From NCBI RefSeq assembly GCF_026230105.1, contig NC_079480.1, positions 11,078,488 through 11,142,487 on the forward strand: 64,000 bases of DNA. Direction: 5' to 3'. Positions 33,400-46,479 of the stretch are shown in pieces; the first letter of the stretch is position 1, and every line of letters begins with the position of its first letter. Under the pieces are notes generated by a model, which worked only from the letters and a program-made list of their open reading frames with translations, ran no database searches and was not told the origin of the DNA. The stretch is from Diorhabda sublineata (Eukaryota; Arthropoda; Insecta; Coleoptera; Chrysomelidae). The translations under genes were made by a program, and so were the position numbers.

Positions 33400-34400
33400 A
33401 CACATATATTTCAAATCTTTATTTTCGTTCAGGATACCAAAACAATATTTCTTCTACAGAATCTTAAATCTTGAATTATTATATACAGTTCCTGAGAAAT
33501 AAGTAAAAGTCCGAACTACCCGAGAGGTGTGCACAAAAATACCTGTAAGCCTGAACAATTAACCAAATAACGAAACTCTAATGAAGATGATAGAATATAC
33601 ACTGCTAATAATGATTAACAATGAAATAAGAGAATAAGATGAAGAGTTTAACATAAAGAAAACTACTCGAACAATAAAAAAACATAGAGGAATGAAAAAT
33701 TATGTTACAAACATAAACCTTGTTAGTGAGTTAGATGAATCTCTCACAAACCTGTCAACGAGGACTAAGTAAATTATTGAACTGGTAGAGGTAGATTTCT
33801 CATAGATATTTGTATAATCTGCCTCATTGTTTTGCACATGTATCTCTAAGTCTTACCTAAAACACTCACTGTTCCAAATATGTTCATCCAGTCCCGATGT
33901 AAAATGCAATAAGTTCTATTAATAAATGTGGGTAAGCCACTATTTTTTTAATATTGCAAATTGAAATTATTGATTAATACTTATATATTGTTGAAATGTT
34001 AATTGAGTATTTCAATTTGAAATACTAAAGTTTGCACCAATACATCCTGTAATAAAATAATCAAATGAACACAGAACAAAACATCACTTTCAAATTAAAT
34101 TAATTTTTCAGAAAATTTATTTTAGTCAGTTAAATGATTGTGATCGCGATATCAATTATTGGATCAGTACCTACATAAACGTGATATTTCAAAAAATAAT
34201 TATTTTTTATTCAACGTTTTTGCTATATTAGTACAGTCATTTGGTTGAATAAATAGAGGTTACCTGGAAAGTTTTCCGGGAGTTTTGAAAATTAGCAATT
34301 TCATAGATTTTGACATACTTTTTCCGTTGATATATTGCAAAAAAATGAAGGAAAAAAGATTGGAAACTTTTCGTAAATCAAGTGTAAAAAGAAAAGACAA
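33400..34400. other. No gene recognised
   Basis: AT-rich; no transposon end or domain identified. The overlapping open frames at 34260-34578 on both strands include only the end of the following mariner fragment. Confidence 0.3.
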
Positions 34401-34479
34401 TAAATACAAACTTTTGGTGGGATTAAAATCGATGTGTGTCGAAAGTGATATAAAAATGGCAGCCATCTTTAAACTTTCG

Positions 34480-34656
34480 ACACCATTCACGCACAACACC
34501 ATCACTCATGGAGTTTTCCCCATATACACGACTCATTCTCCGATGGATTTCTGCAGTATTATGGCCTTCAGCCTGTAGAAAACGAATCACACTTCTCAAT
34601 TCACACTTGGCGGGAGCATCAATAATGGCGGGCATGTTTACGTGGCTGCAGCACAA
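34480..34656 (-). pseudogene. Mariner/SETMAR-type helix-turn-helix fragment, copy 1
   Basis: The minus-strand frame reads MPAIIDAPAKCELRSVIRFL followed by QAEGHNTAEIHRRMSRVYGE, then MSDGVVREWCRKFKDG. This is the N-terminal HTH of a mariner-type transposase. The frame leaves the family after KFKDG, where the catalytic domain is missing. Confidence 0.75.
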
Positions 34657-35077
34657 CGCCGACTGACGCCTGAATGTCGCCTACAGCATATGCCTACTTT
34701 CTTATGACCACGTAGCATCTGGACGGAACGATCGGAGATTGGAAAAAGAACAGTCCTCATATATTCTAAAATTATATGTATATATACGCTTATACAATAT
34801 CTTGGCAAAAAGTACTAATTTTTTTCCCATGGAACAAAGTAATTTCATAAAATGCGACATGATGGAACGTCACAGAAAAAATTATTTATTTGGAGAGACC
34901 TATAATCCAGAATATTGATTCAAGAAATTGAATAAAGAAATAAGAACTGAACTCTGTATGATTAAACAGAAGGGTTAAAAGCTTTTAGGTTGCCCTGAAA
35001 TTGCAAACACTTAAATATATTGGTATGGACTACCAATTAGTTAAAACTGAGTGATATATCCATTTTATTATAAATAA

Positions 35078-35223
35078 AACACTCATGAAGTTTTCCCCAT
35101 ACGCACGACTCATTCTCCGATGGATTTCTGCAGTATTATGGCCTTCAGCCTGTAGAAAACGAATCACACTTCTCAATTCACACTTGGCGGGAGCATCAAT
35201 AATGGCGGACATGTTTACGTGGC
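35078..35223 (-). pseudogene. Mariner/SETMAR-type helix-turn-helix fragment, copy 2
   Basis: Nearly identical to the block at 34493-34640, with only a few changes (AIIDAPAKCELRSVIRFLQ is the same; SRVYGENS becomes SRAYGENF). It stops at MSVL, earlier than copy 1. Confidence 0.75.
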
Positions 35224-35469
35224 GTGCTACTTATATAACAGCAGAGTTTATACCTAAGCAAAAGCAGACTCGTTTATGTGATCGTAATATTGTGTATTGT
35301 GTGCGTAAATTATCGACTAAAAACTAAAAAAAAAAAAGTCTATATGCAAACGACATTAATTCTGCGATGCAGTACATTTATTCATATCTCGAAGAGTGTC
35401 AGTTTTCTCTGGACAAACTAATGGCCAAAATTAGGTAATCACCATCTACACATAAGAACAGTGAAAGCA

Positions 35470-35830
35470 CAACTATTAAGAAAATATGTTGATGATATTT
35501 TTATTACTGTCACTTCTAATAAGGCGCATGTGGTTTACTTTCGAAGTACAGGGTTTAAATGATTTACGTGAGTGTGGTACGATGAAAAAAGTGACAACAT
35601 AGAAAAACGTAAGCGTATTGTAAAGGTAGAAGCAGTAATTGTTACAGAGAATATTCAGTCTAAGATGTACAAAACAAAACATTATCCTCAATCAGACAAA
35701 ACTGATGATCCCATCGTCGATGATGCAGAAGAAACTTCCGTGGTTGATATTTCAATCAGTACTGAAAACGATGAAAGCACAATACCTGGTCCGTCAACAA
35801 CAATAAAGCGACGGAGATTGAACTAAATTT
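35470..35830 (+). pseudogene. Retroelement YVDD remnant followed by an unassigned acidic tail
   Basis: VKAQLLRKYVDDIFITVTSN (35460-35520) carries YVDD, the catalytic box of reverse transcriptases such as those of Penelope-like elements. After a break, an open frame at 35572-35826 runs KRKRIVKVEAVIVTENIQSK and ends IPGPSTTIKRRRLN. It has acidic and Ser-rich parts and a basic C-terminus, possibly nuclear. Whether the two belong together is not known. Confidence 0.4.
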
Positions 35831-36329
35831 GGAAGTAGTGAGTCAGATATGTATTAGGCTTACTAGAGATACCACGATACAAAAACACGCAGCTTTCTCT
35901 ACCTCATGGTGGTGTGGAAATGAGTATTTCTGCCCAAACTTGTGTTGAACTACACTTTACGGCGCTCGTACGCCCAAACTATTGATTTTGGGAAAAAAAA
36001 TTGTTATAAAATTGTTGATGGACGAAAAAGCCATGTTAAGCACTCTCTATGATTCTCTGATCGATGAAGGATATTTGGTAAGTCAATCTTACAACTAAAT
36101 GATGAATTATTCTAATTTAAGACATGAGATAAATTATGATCGAAATTATCTATAAAAAAGGAAATACGGCAGAAGATATATCAGAATGTATTCAGGAGAA
36201 TACAAAGATCTCATTTTGCGAATCTGAAGCTCCTGTAAAACAAACTAATAACAAGTAAACTTATGACAGTGAATGTTAAGTGATGACACAAAAACCCCAA
36301 GAAAGATTAAGAATATTTGAAAAAAAAAA

Positions 36330-36680
36330 TATCAGAAGAATATATGGAGGAATTATAATGATCGTAACGGACTGAAAAAGAAGAGTATAATAGAAAAGTC
36401 GATTAAATACTAGGCTATGAAAATATCGTACGATTCATTACAGTCCAGAGGTTAAGTTGCTATGGCCACATTCAAAGAATGGAGGAAAATCGGATACTTA
36501 AGAGAATCATGCATACCAAAATATACAGCAGTAGAAAAAGAGGCAGAACGTTTATTAGATGGACTGATTAAGTTCATGAATGAACAATGAATTTGAATGG
36601 ATGGGAACATTGGTAAAGAACAGAGCAGTTTGGAGCTGAATTGTCGAGGAGGCCAAGGCTCACACCGAGCTGTAGTACCA
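36330..36680 (+). pseudogene. LINE ORF2 C-terminal fragment
   Basis: CYGHIQRMEENRILKRIMHT, then KIYSSRKRGRTFIRWTD (36458-36562) followed by WMGTLVKNRAVW and IVEEAKAHTEL (36595-36675) is the conserved C-terminal end of LINE ORF2 proteins (RW.GHV.RM......K....GKR..GRP...W.D, then W...V..AK). It is 5' truncated. Stops occur. Confidence 0.7.
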
Positions 36681-38960
36681 ATTGGATATATTGAGTCGAA
36701 TGTTTTTTACTTGATATTTTTGTTTCTACTCCGCTGTTTTTTTGTTTTTTCTTTTTTCGAATTTCTGAAGAATAAATTCTTCAATTATAAATATATGTCC
36801 CGACAAAATTAATTCTCTAATCTTTTTTTATGTCATGTTTCCAACGATTTTAAACTAAACTCGATGTTTGTTCACTTTAATCCCGTCTTCCCATCCCCTA
36901 ATAAACTCCCAAGTATTTACTATTTGATGCGTAACAAAAAAGTTAGTTTATTCACAATTATTTTCTTTATTCATAATTATTCATTATTCTCCCTTTTTTA
37001 CGAATATTGTAGAATAAGCTCGATGATTATTATTCAGTTCACTTATCAGATAAAGAAGTTGAAGCAGCAGAAATAAATCTTTCTTAATACCTCCAATTAA
37101 TGATATAGCGATCACCACACAATAGGATGTGTTGCATTTATTAAAAATATATTGGAAAGTTAGAATTTTGTTCTGAAAAATATTGAACCATTCGCCAACA
37201 CCACTCCAAAAGTTAAAATAATGAATGTGAAAAGCATAACACCAAATCGTATTCAGATATCTAGCGAAAGCTATGCAAGAGGCTTAATCTGAACCTACAG
37301 CCGATTCCGTCTTCCGACAAAAATAATAGCTATTAGTATTTTTGAAGTTGACAGAATCAGTTAATATATATATAAATCTATAACTAAGTAAACTAAAACC
37401 CAATATATAATAAAAAAAATAATAATAATAATAAATGAAATAAGTATACACCATGATTTGTACAATGTTTCTTAGTCTACTTTCAAAAAAAAATCTATAT
37501 GAACCTTAAATCTAATGATAGGAATATGGTAGATAAAAATCATGTTCCTGAATTTGTGATAATAAGGAATTAACACAATTAATATGTAATTTCATTTGGA
37601 AATGAAAAAAATATTATGAAAGAAATCGTAATTCGTAAAATGTAGTTTCACAAATTAATTATTTGAATATGTTAATTTTACTTACAAGTAACAATCATTG
37701 AAATTTTAATAAATCTGTCATTTTACAAATATCTTACTAAAATTTTTATCTGGATTGATATAATGCTCATTTGAGATAAACTATACACCAGCACTACTAG
37801 CTCAAAATGTTTAAAATAATACCCAATTTAACGAATACTCATTCAAAATGTTCACATAGTGAAAGCTCTCATTTGATTTAAGGTTCTGAAATATACCCTT
37901 CGCCATCTATTGACAACAATGACAATCGACTTCCGTCAACCAAAGACAACCCTTAATTAGTGAAATAAAGTATATTTAATAAATATAGAAATAAACAAAA
38001 TAGTTGCCTTCAGTTTCAACAACTGTCCTAAAACCATAAGTTTTAAACAACAATTACCCAATCCCATTCTATAATCATTAGTCGCAGACATTTTTTGTTA
38101 TGACAAAAGCCTTGTAAACATGGAATATAGGGGACCAGTTATATAGAAAAATATATAATTTCAACTTCTATAATGTAAAAAGTATTTAAACAACAATTGA
38201 ATAGTAACCAGACGATTTTTCCTGAGCATAATTGCACTCATTATTTTTTATATTTTTTTATTGAAGAAATTTTTTTACAAAAACACCCTGTAGATGCTTT
38301 CTGTTAATTTATTTTTATTACATTTTACCCCTATACTACTTATCTTCAATAATATGAAATAAGTTGCCGTTACTGGGAAAGAGTATTTTGTGTGGCAGTA
38401 CAAAACTAATAACAGCTTTAAAATCATAAGTAACAAACTACCTAGAAATCTGGGACGCAATAAATAAGTATGGTGATCATTGATTTCTCCTCTTGGTTTT
38501 TCCAAATAAATATTTGATAAGAGCAGTAGAAAAGTACAATTGAAAATAAAGTACCAATATCACTTCAAGTCACATATCTTGCAATATGAAAATATAAAAA
38601 ATTAAATGTCTCATACACGTAAAAATCGACCTGATTCTTTTCAAGCAAATAACAAATTCGGAATGTAGTTTTATCACAATTGTTGAGTACCAGTCTTGTA
38701 TTATAGAGAATATAACTAATAATATAAGGTGGCAACTCAGGGAATCTCAATGTAATATAAGGAATCGATCATGTCCCAGAGTTTGGATGCATTTGTTGAC
38801 TAATTTTTACACCAAAACGAACTTTTCTTTTTTTATTTTTTGTGGACACGGATTTTTATTAGGTTTTTTTAATATAATGTGTCAATAAATGTTATGTACC
38901 TTTAGGAAATATAGAATTGTCATCAAATATTTTTGTTGGATATTCTATAAAATGTATTTC
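36681..38960. other. AT-rich intergenic region with microsatellite
   Basis: No gene is recognised. There is a short (aat)n run at about 37416-37434 and TA runs near 37371. No repeat boundary is clear until the 8-bp duplication at 38962. Confidence 0.4.
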
Positions 38961-40252
38961 AATATATCTTAGGGTGGTCGATGAAAATTAAATTTTTTGC
39001 GACGCCCTTTAAAAACTCCTTTTTAATAATTTTTTTTAATTCAAAACAATACGATCTAAGTTAATTTTTTGATATAATAACAATGGTAACCACAAACACG
39101 AACTTTGTGATTATTTTTATTTGTTTTGATGTCCCCTCATTAAAAAAATATTATTTTGTTTCAGTCACTTTTTTTTGTGACAGCTGTATATTCTTTTGTG
39201 ACCTCATTCACGTGTTTTTGTTTGAATAACTTAATTTAGGCGACTGTATAACGATTGCGTTTATGTGTGTGGAAAATTAACTTTTACTTCTCAGCGAAAA
39301 TTCACGCCAGTAACTTTTTCACTGTGACGCTCTACTACAGTCCAGCCATTAAGGCTTTCCCAGCATGCTACGCACCATTTTAGTAGATCTAGACGAATGT
39401 TCCATGATGCGGACCATGTCTAAAGATTTTCCAAATTCAACTGCTACCACCCATTAAAATAGACCCATAAAATGTCTTTAATAATTATAGAAATACCCAT
39501 TAAAGTCGCGATTGGTTATTTTCTTTCATGAAGTTTTCGAACTTTTATAATTAATTTAATTTTTATATTTTTCAATCAAATTAACGCTAAAGTGAATTAT
39601 TTCCAATAAATGTGAAATGTCAGTAGAAACAATGATTGTTTGAATGAAAACCTAACCTAACAGATGGAGAAATACTCAGCACAAGAAGTTTTGATGGAAG
39701 AGGCCAGCATACCAAGACTCCACCCCATGAAGCAGTGAAAAGTGCTATTTAGACTATTTTCGTTTTCATCTGTGTCACCAAGATGAATCCTGGGTTCCAT
39801 ATATATGTTGTGTAACGTGTATGAGAATCCTATTAGGTTGGATTAAACAAGAATCCAAACATTTGCCTTTTGGTGTACCAATGATTTGGACGGAACCAAA
39901 AGATCATGTAAGTGATTGTTATTTGTGATTGATCTTAATAAAAGGCGTCAACACATTTTCCAGTATCCAAACATGTCATCGACCAATCTTACATAGTGCC
40001 TAACTGCCTGTGCCAAAGCCTCCAAAGTCATGATTCAGTTTCCAATTCAAAATTTGTTCGTAATCAACCCGATAAGGTATCTCCAGATATGAACCGTCAA
40101 CTTCAAAAGAACCGCATTTATTATTACAAAGTGATTTAAACGATATGGTACGTGATTTGAATGTGTCAAAAAAACAATATGAGCTTTTGGGGAATAGATC
40201 AAACGACTGGAATTTACTTTATCCTGGTACGAATAGTCCTTATTTCCGATAT

Positions 40253-41155
40253 CGTGACGATGAAATGAAACCTTTTCTAAAGCAGATGATTCAGTCTATT
40301 GTAATAAAATTCCTGTAGTGATGAATTTATTGAATTTTGGAAGCAGTGTTGCTATAGTGCCGGTTGCCCATGGTACTAATATTAAAGACACTCACAAGAA
40401 CATGAAGTTCCTTAGAATTGATGCAACGTACAGCAAATTTAATTCTATGTGAAAATAAATCATTAAGGGCGGTGTGTCGAGATTTTGTATTAAGTAAAAC
40501 TTCATTCTCAAGATTTATTAAACGAATGGAGGATAATCCTGTAAATTTTAGATTTCGCTATAGTACTCCAAGAGATATATTAAATAAAGAACAAGAAGGC
40601 AGCCTCGCAGAATACTTGTTCAAACTTGCATACATTTTCCATTGTATAGGTCCTAAGAAAGTTTGTCGCATTGTTTATGACTGTGCTATTAAATATAAAA
40701 TAAATAAACCAGACAAATGGCATACAAACAAAATGACTGGTAAGGATTGGATGTACGTTTTTCTTAAACGAAATCTCTCTCACCATTAGAAAACCTAAAG
40801 CAACAAGCCTCAGCAGAGCAACGTCATTCAACAAAACTAATTTGCAAGAATTTTATTCGAAATTAGCAGGAGTTACGGATCGATTTAAATTGATAGCTTC
40901 TTCTATATGGAATGCAGATGAAAATGGTGAAACGACGATGAAATGAAACTTTACTTTTCTAAAGCAGATGATTTAGTTTATTGTAATAACATTCCCGTAG
41001 TGTTGAATTTATTGAATTTTGTGAAGTCACTGGCGATTGTTCATTGACTTATCATAAACTAGCTTGAAAGCAGTGTTGCTAAACAACGGAATCAAATGTC
41101 TTTCGGTGCCGATTTTCCATGGTTCTGATATGAAAGTGACTTACATGAAGTTCCT
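40253..41155 (+). repeat. Direct duplication of host-transposon sequence flanking a Tigger fragment
   Basis: The left copy at about 40256-40412 (gacgatgaaatgaaac, tttctaaagcagatgatt, gtgttgct, catgaagttcctt) recurs at 40935-41153 in the same order. The right copy is longer, with an extra middle part. Both belong to the surrounding 3.75-kb element. Confidence 0.65.
40415..40935 (+). pseudogene. Nested pogo/Tigger N-terminal transposase fragment
   Basis: The open frame at 40418-40789 reads ENKSLRAVCRDFVLSKTSFS, RFIKRMEDNP, LNKEQEGSLAEYLFKLAYIF, GPKKVCRIVYDCA and KMTGKDWMYVFLKRN. This is the tandem helix-turn-helix DNA-binding half of Tigger/jerky transposases. After a frame shift, RFKLIASSIWNADENG (40882-40930) reaches the first catalytic region, where the DE(T)G motif is partly kept, and then ends abruptly. 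It sits between direct copies of the enclosing transposon. Confidence 0.75.
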
Positions 41156-42728
41156 TCTTGAAAAAATTAAATACAGTGACCATGTTTGAAGACTTTAAGG
41201 AAATTGCTCTTTTGCTTGAGTTACAGCTTGGTTACACAAAATGTTGTTGCTTCATTTGCGAATGAGACAGCAGAGACAGAAAAAGTTTCTACACAAAGAA
41301 AGTATTGCCCAAGCGTGGATTACTTACTCCAGGGCAGAAGAATCTTAAAATGATCCTTTAGCGAACCCCGACGACATACTTCTACCAACGTTGCATATAA
41401 AAATCGACCAGATGAAAAGTTTTGTAAAAGCTAAGCCTAAAGATGGCAGTGGATTCTTATAACTAAAAGAAAAATGTCCCAGCTCAGCATGGCAAAAATT
41501 AACGAGGGAATATTTGTTGGTTCGCAAATACAGGAACTAATGAAGGATACAAACTATGAAGAAACCTGAATGATCTAGAAAAAGTCGACTGGAAATGTTT
41601 TGTGAATGTCCTTTCCTAGGAAATTACAAATCATAGCTATTTATTGAATATTAAGGAATATTTTTAGTGTCTTGATGTCACAAAGAAACCTGATGTGTCA
41701 ATTTTTTTCCATTGATATTTTATTGTTTAGTGGTCATTCAACCCATAAGTTTTCGTATGACAAAAAAAAGTTTGAATTTTGTTGACCAGTATCTTATAAA
41801 ATTTGGAACAAGTATTTTTGTGAGATTTAAAAATAGCTAACGATGAAACGCCTTCACTGTTATTAGAAAGCTTTTTCTACGTCTGTGAGTAGTTATATAT
41901 AAGTTATAAGTTATTTTCATGAATATGCCTAAAAAAATCATTATATGCGCCAGCTCTGGATGTCTCCTTTGAAGGCCCAAAATTCTCTTGCATTCATACG
42001 TCTATAGTTTCAAGATAATTTACTTGACGATATACTTTGTATAAATTATTAAATAAATATTACAATAATCAAAACATTTAGGTATATATTCCAAAGTATT
42101 GTTCTTGAGTGTTTATGGTTTTTATTTGTAAACTGAATTGTACCTTTTATTAAAAGTAATGAAATACTACACACCCTTACGTGAGTATTATTTTTTCCCT
42201 GTAATGGAAGATAGGAAGAAAATTGATTTTTGATTGGAAAGACACATAACGAATTTGAGCAAATCAACTGCAAATATTAAAACTTTTATAAAACTATTGC
42301 AAGAATCCAACGATTTGTTTACAAAAGAGAGGATATTAAAAATAAGAAATTGAGGTTTTGTGTGAAGAAATCAGAATATTAAAATGAAATTTGTACTTAT
42401 GGAATTTTTAATTAAAATATCAATTTGAATATCTTTCATTTTTTTATTTAATAGACAAAATGAACTGGGAAAATTTCTCAATTTAGATTTTTGTTTATTG
42501 TTATTTCGATCAAATATTTGTTATTTTTATTGATATTAGTTCTACAATTCAACAATATTTTTCCTGAAAATTACAAAAAAGATGATTATACCGAAAAATT
42601 AAAACAGATCATGTAAAGGCACTTGTTTTTTTTTAATCATTAAAAAAATTCCCAGTGTTCCTTCATAAAAGAAGGTTTTTGGGAGTATATCAAATAAATC
42701 AATTTCCAACGACCACCCTAATATATCT

Positions 42729-44800
42729 AAATCCAAAATTTTCATATTCTGGATTTAAAAGGCACTTTGTAAATATTAAATATACAGTCAGCACAAGAAA
42801 TAGCCATACAATATGAAGATAAATGAATAAGTTTTATATTGAATAATTGTTTGCTTGAATGAAGTAAATAAATTATTGCTTTAAGAAAACTATATCAAAA
42901 GAACACAAAAAGTTTTAATTAAGATAAATAATAATATAATACAGCATTCAAGTGAAAAAAGTAAAGTTCTTACGAAATACAAACAATAAAAAAACAAGTC
43001 ATCATATTGCTGCAAATTGAGGATGGTATACAACAAAAATAAATCCAAAAAAGTAATTTTCAACGGGAGATTTCCGATAAAACATCAGGAGACACATAAT
43101 AGAAAACAAGAAATTAAGTAGCATTATTATAAAGTAAATAAACCAATACGTTAGAATCAGATTGCTTAAGCTACTTTGTCACGTGAATTAAAAAAGGGGG
43201 ACAATAAGAAATATCGAAAAACCGCATAAATATGAAATCCAATAAATCGCAGAAGGGATCCTTAGAAATGGCAATAGCAATATCTTTATTGTAAAGCATA
43301 AAAATTAAGGCACGTTGAACAAATTGTAATTTATCTTACAAGATGTCTTTTTGGGAATAATAACATTGAAAATGGACCCTTCATGTTTTCGGCAAGTACA
43401 ATACTATTATAACATTTTACATATCATTGAGGACTTTCATAATTGTTTTTAATTACTGTCTAAAGTAATGAATAAAAATCGTCATTTTCGTGAAAGAAAC
43501 TAAGTACATTAATATTTATTGTCTCAAATGCGTTTTCCATTTTATATAACACAAAAAAGAATAAGTCATTTGCAGCAAAAACAAAATATTGGAATTTAGT
43601 TAGTAAATAGTTAAGGAGGAAATAGGATATTACCACATTTTTCTTAAGCATATGTACCAAATTTATCAGAAATACACCATTTTATCAAGACTATGGGATC
43701 CATAATTATGTGCATCAATTTATAGAGCTAAGGGTAAATCCAAAAGTATTTTTTGCAGTACACTTTTCCCTAAAATTGAAATATAATAAAAATATACCCT
43801 TCTAGAAGATGACCGTAATGAAACATGATAAACTTATATGAGTACTGAAACTTGTCTATCTAATAGCATTAATATACGAAAAATAATTTGTATAAGAAAA
43901 GGACAACGTACTGAGAAAAATATTGTAACAAAAAAACTTACAATAGACATAGATAACAAAACATCTGATCTTTTCGAAGTGCGCAAAGAAAGAATCAATC
44001 TAAAATAAACAATGATAATAGAAAATATTCCAAAAAATGGCTTACAGTTAAAGCCTACAGTAAAAAAACCAGAGTAATTGAATCTGGATCACGAGTTTAT
44101 AAAATGTTGAAAATATTAATATCAAAAACATCAACAAACTTAGGACGGATCTCTCTATCAATATATTGTTTCTCCTTATCACTAATAATTAAAAGGTATG
44201 GGTATATATCTACCCAAACGTGGTCTATCTCTATAGCGCTACGAATAAGAATAATTTACTTTGTATTTCCTCACAGCCATTGTAAGGATATCATAATAAT
44301 GGAATATAAAAACATTGTGGACATGTTTTCCCCTTATTTTAGAGTTGATATTATCCCATAAATAAAAAGACCAGAATTTATTATCTGCATTTTATCCTAT
44401 CAACAGCAATAGAAACTTAAGTGTTGAGTGGATCCATTTCTAATACCATAAAACGCCAAATGAAACCTTAAAGGGGGAATTGGGGACATTATTTTTTGCT
44501 CCAAACGAGAAATTCATATTATGGGAGATACTATAACATATTAAGATAATTGATTCCGTGTTATCGCCTACCCCATTCCATATGAAAAACGGCTATTACA
44601 ATTTTTCGATTACAGGAAAATGCATCTAGGGGAAAGAGGGCATGACGGAGTAACGAGGTAGGATAGGTACCGTACACATAGAAGAAACTGGGCGTTTGTG
44701 AATATAAAACTATAAGCCAATAGGAATCCTCATTCAACTGACGTTGGTATCTTAAATCAATCAAAATAGTCAACCAATAAGCATTATACCTTGCAGTTAT
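42729..44800. other. AT-rich intergenic region
   Basis: No gene or recognised element. Open frames on either strand are short, biased to Ile, Phe, Asn and Lys, and without domains. Confidence 0.35.
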
Positions 44801-45234
44801 ACCTAATGTGGTAATGGGGATTCCCCGCAGTTTATTTTATCGTTTGTTAAATCTTGCAAAAAAATAGTTCTAAAACATACAGAATAAAGTTTGATTATAT
44901 CAATTTGGCGAGTAGGTAAGAAAAGTTATTTATTAAAAATTTGACGTTCGCCTATTATAGAAGAAAAAAAACTTCATTATTTTAAGATAATTATGATCAC
45001 CCCATTTGTCTTTTAGATCATTAGTTACTAGTGTTGTTTATTTTAATATGGTATATTGTTTGTAGGAATCATTTAATTAGTTAAAATTGTTTATGTTCTG
45101 AGTGACCTTTTGAGGCAAGATGGGGTATTTGATACGGATATGATAGGGCATTAGGGCAAAATGGGGTTGTGTGTCAGGGATCATTCAAGTTTCTTATCAA
45201 ATAACATTAATTTATTATTTTTTAAGTAAAATCA

Positions 45235-46475
45235 TGGCATGTACTGGCATGAAGAAAAACCAAAAGAGAAGAGTGGTTGATAGATTCTATGAAAATAGCT
45301 ATAGATAGTTTTAAAGAAATGGGATTCAAAAAAACTGCTTTTGCACACGCAATGTATCGGACTACGTTAAAGCGATATGTTGAGAAAATGTAGGAAGGTG
45401 TGTAGTTGCTATTGGTTTACCTTTAGGGCAGAAAAAATCTATATTTACACCTAAAAAAGATGAAATAGAAGAATATCTAAAATATATGGAGGGGCGTTTT
45501 TTGGCCTAACAACTTTCGAATGAGACTTCTAGCATATCAATTGGTAATTAAAAATTGAAAGGCACACAACTTTAATACTGATAAAGAAATGGCAAGCGTT
45601 AATTGGCTTAAAAGTTTTTTGAAACGTTATCAAAAGCTAGAGCAATGGAATTCAATAAATTTGTAATGAAACAGGGATTTCCGTTGTATCTAAGAGCAAG
45701 AGCAAAATATTAGCTATGAAAAGACGAAAATAAGTGAGTGAGACAAAGTATCACAGTAGAAATATGTTTTAACGCTACTGGAACCTTCATGTACCTACTG
45801 ATGAAATTTCAGACACAACAAATGAAGCCAAATCTTTTGTCTGTCTTTAACAACAACAGTGACAACTGCATCTTCGACAGTCATGACAACTTCTCACACT
45901 GAAACTCTTCCAACAGAACCTAAAGCTACATCGACATCTTCTACTCCACCTAGAACAGAGTTAATCACCGAATGTTACAAACATGTCACGCCAAGAATAG
46001 CTAAAACAGCCGTCCTAGGACCTGAACCTAGATGTTTTTATTATTCTGAATCTTTCATTCATGCAGCATGCCGTGATCTGATCTAGCTGTGAAAATGCAT
46101 CCCAAAGTGATATTTTGCCTATTACTTCTGTTCAACGAACTGACAAAAAGAAACGACACTGCCAAAGAAAAATAGTCATAACAACCCCAACTCTTTATAA
46201 AAATGAGCTGGAAATTTATCAATCAATCCTAATGATCCTCGCCTCAAAAAGAACGCTAAAACCGAAGACAGAGAAAAAAGAACAATTATGAAGATGCCAT
46301 TTGCTTATATTGTAATGAAGAAAACATTTTTTTGACCTCGTCAGGACCTTGGATAGGCTGCCAGCTCTGTGGGCGTTGGGCTCACAACGCTTGTGCCGGC
46401 TTGGAGGATGAAGATCCAGAGAAAATATACAATTGTTTGTTTTATGAGAACGACTAGCCTCCTCCATCATGCCCC
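45235..46475 (+). pseudogene. Pogo-type transposase with C-terminal PHD-like zinc finger, decayed
   Basis: The N-terminal part (45264-45395) has a helix-turn-helix with SFKEMGFKKTAFAHAMYRTT and LKRYVEKM. GLPLGQKKSIFTPKKDEIEE (45415-45475) and a short ETGISVVSKSKSKILA stretch (45670-45715) follow, near the usual first catalytic block. Most of the DDE domain is gone. Next come a Thr/Ser/Pro-rich linker (45859-45960) and a zinc-finger piece near 46300-46445 with WIGCQLCGRWAHNACAGLED, the CxxC..W.H..C form of a PHD-like finger seen at the end of some insect pogo elements. Several shifts and stops. Confidence 0.7.
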
Positions 46476-46479
46476 AATT

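Larger units (their letters stand above)
38970..42720 (+). mobile_element. 3.75-kb DNA transposon with 8-bp target duplication, decayed
   Basis: tagggtggtcg begins at 38970 and its inverse cgaccaccct-a ends at 42720; the similarity continues imperfectly for about 25 bp. The 8 bases atatatct lie on both sides (38962-38969, 42721-42728), a perfect target duplication. An 8-bp target with TAGNG-type ends fits hAT, and P elements also make 8 bp. Coding pieces on the plus strand are WIKQESKHLPFGVPMIWTEP (39840-39900), LNDMVRDLNVSKKQYELLGN (40135-40195), and later NPDDILLPTLHIKIDQMKSF, VKAKPKDGSGFL and WQKLTREYLLVRKYR (41340-41535). I know this protein as a repeated arthropod family but not its superfamily name. 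Confidence 0.75.
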
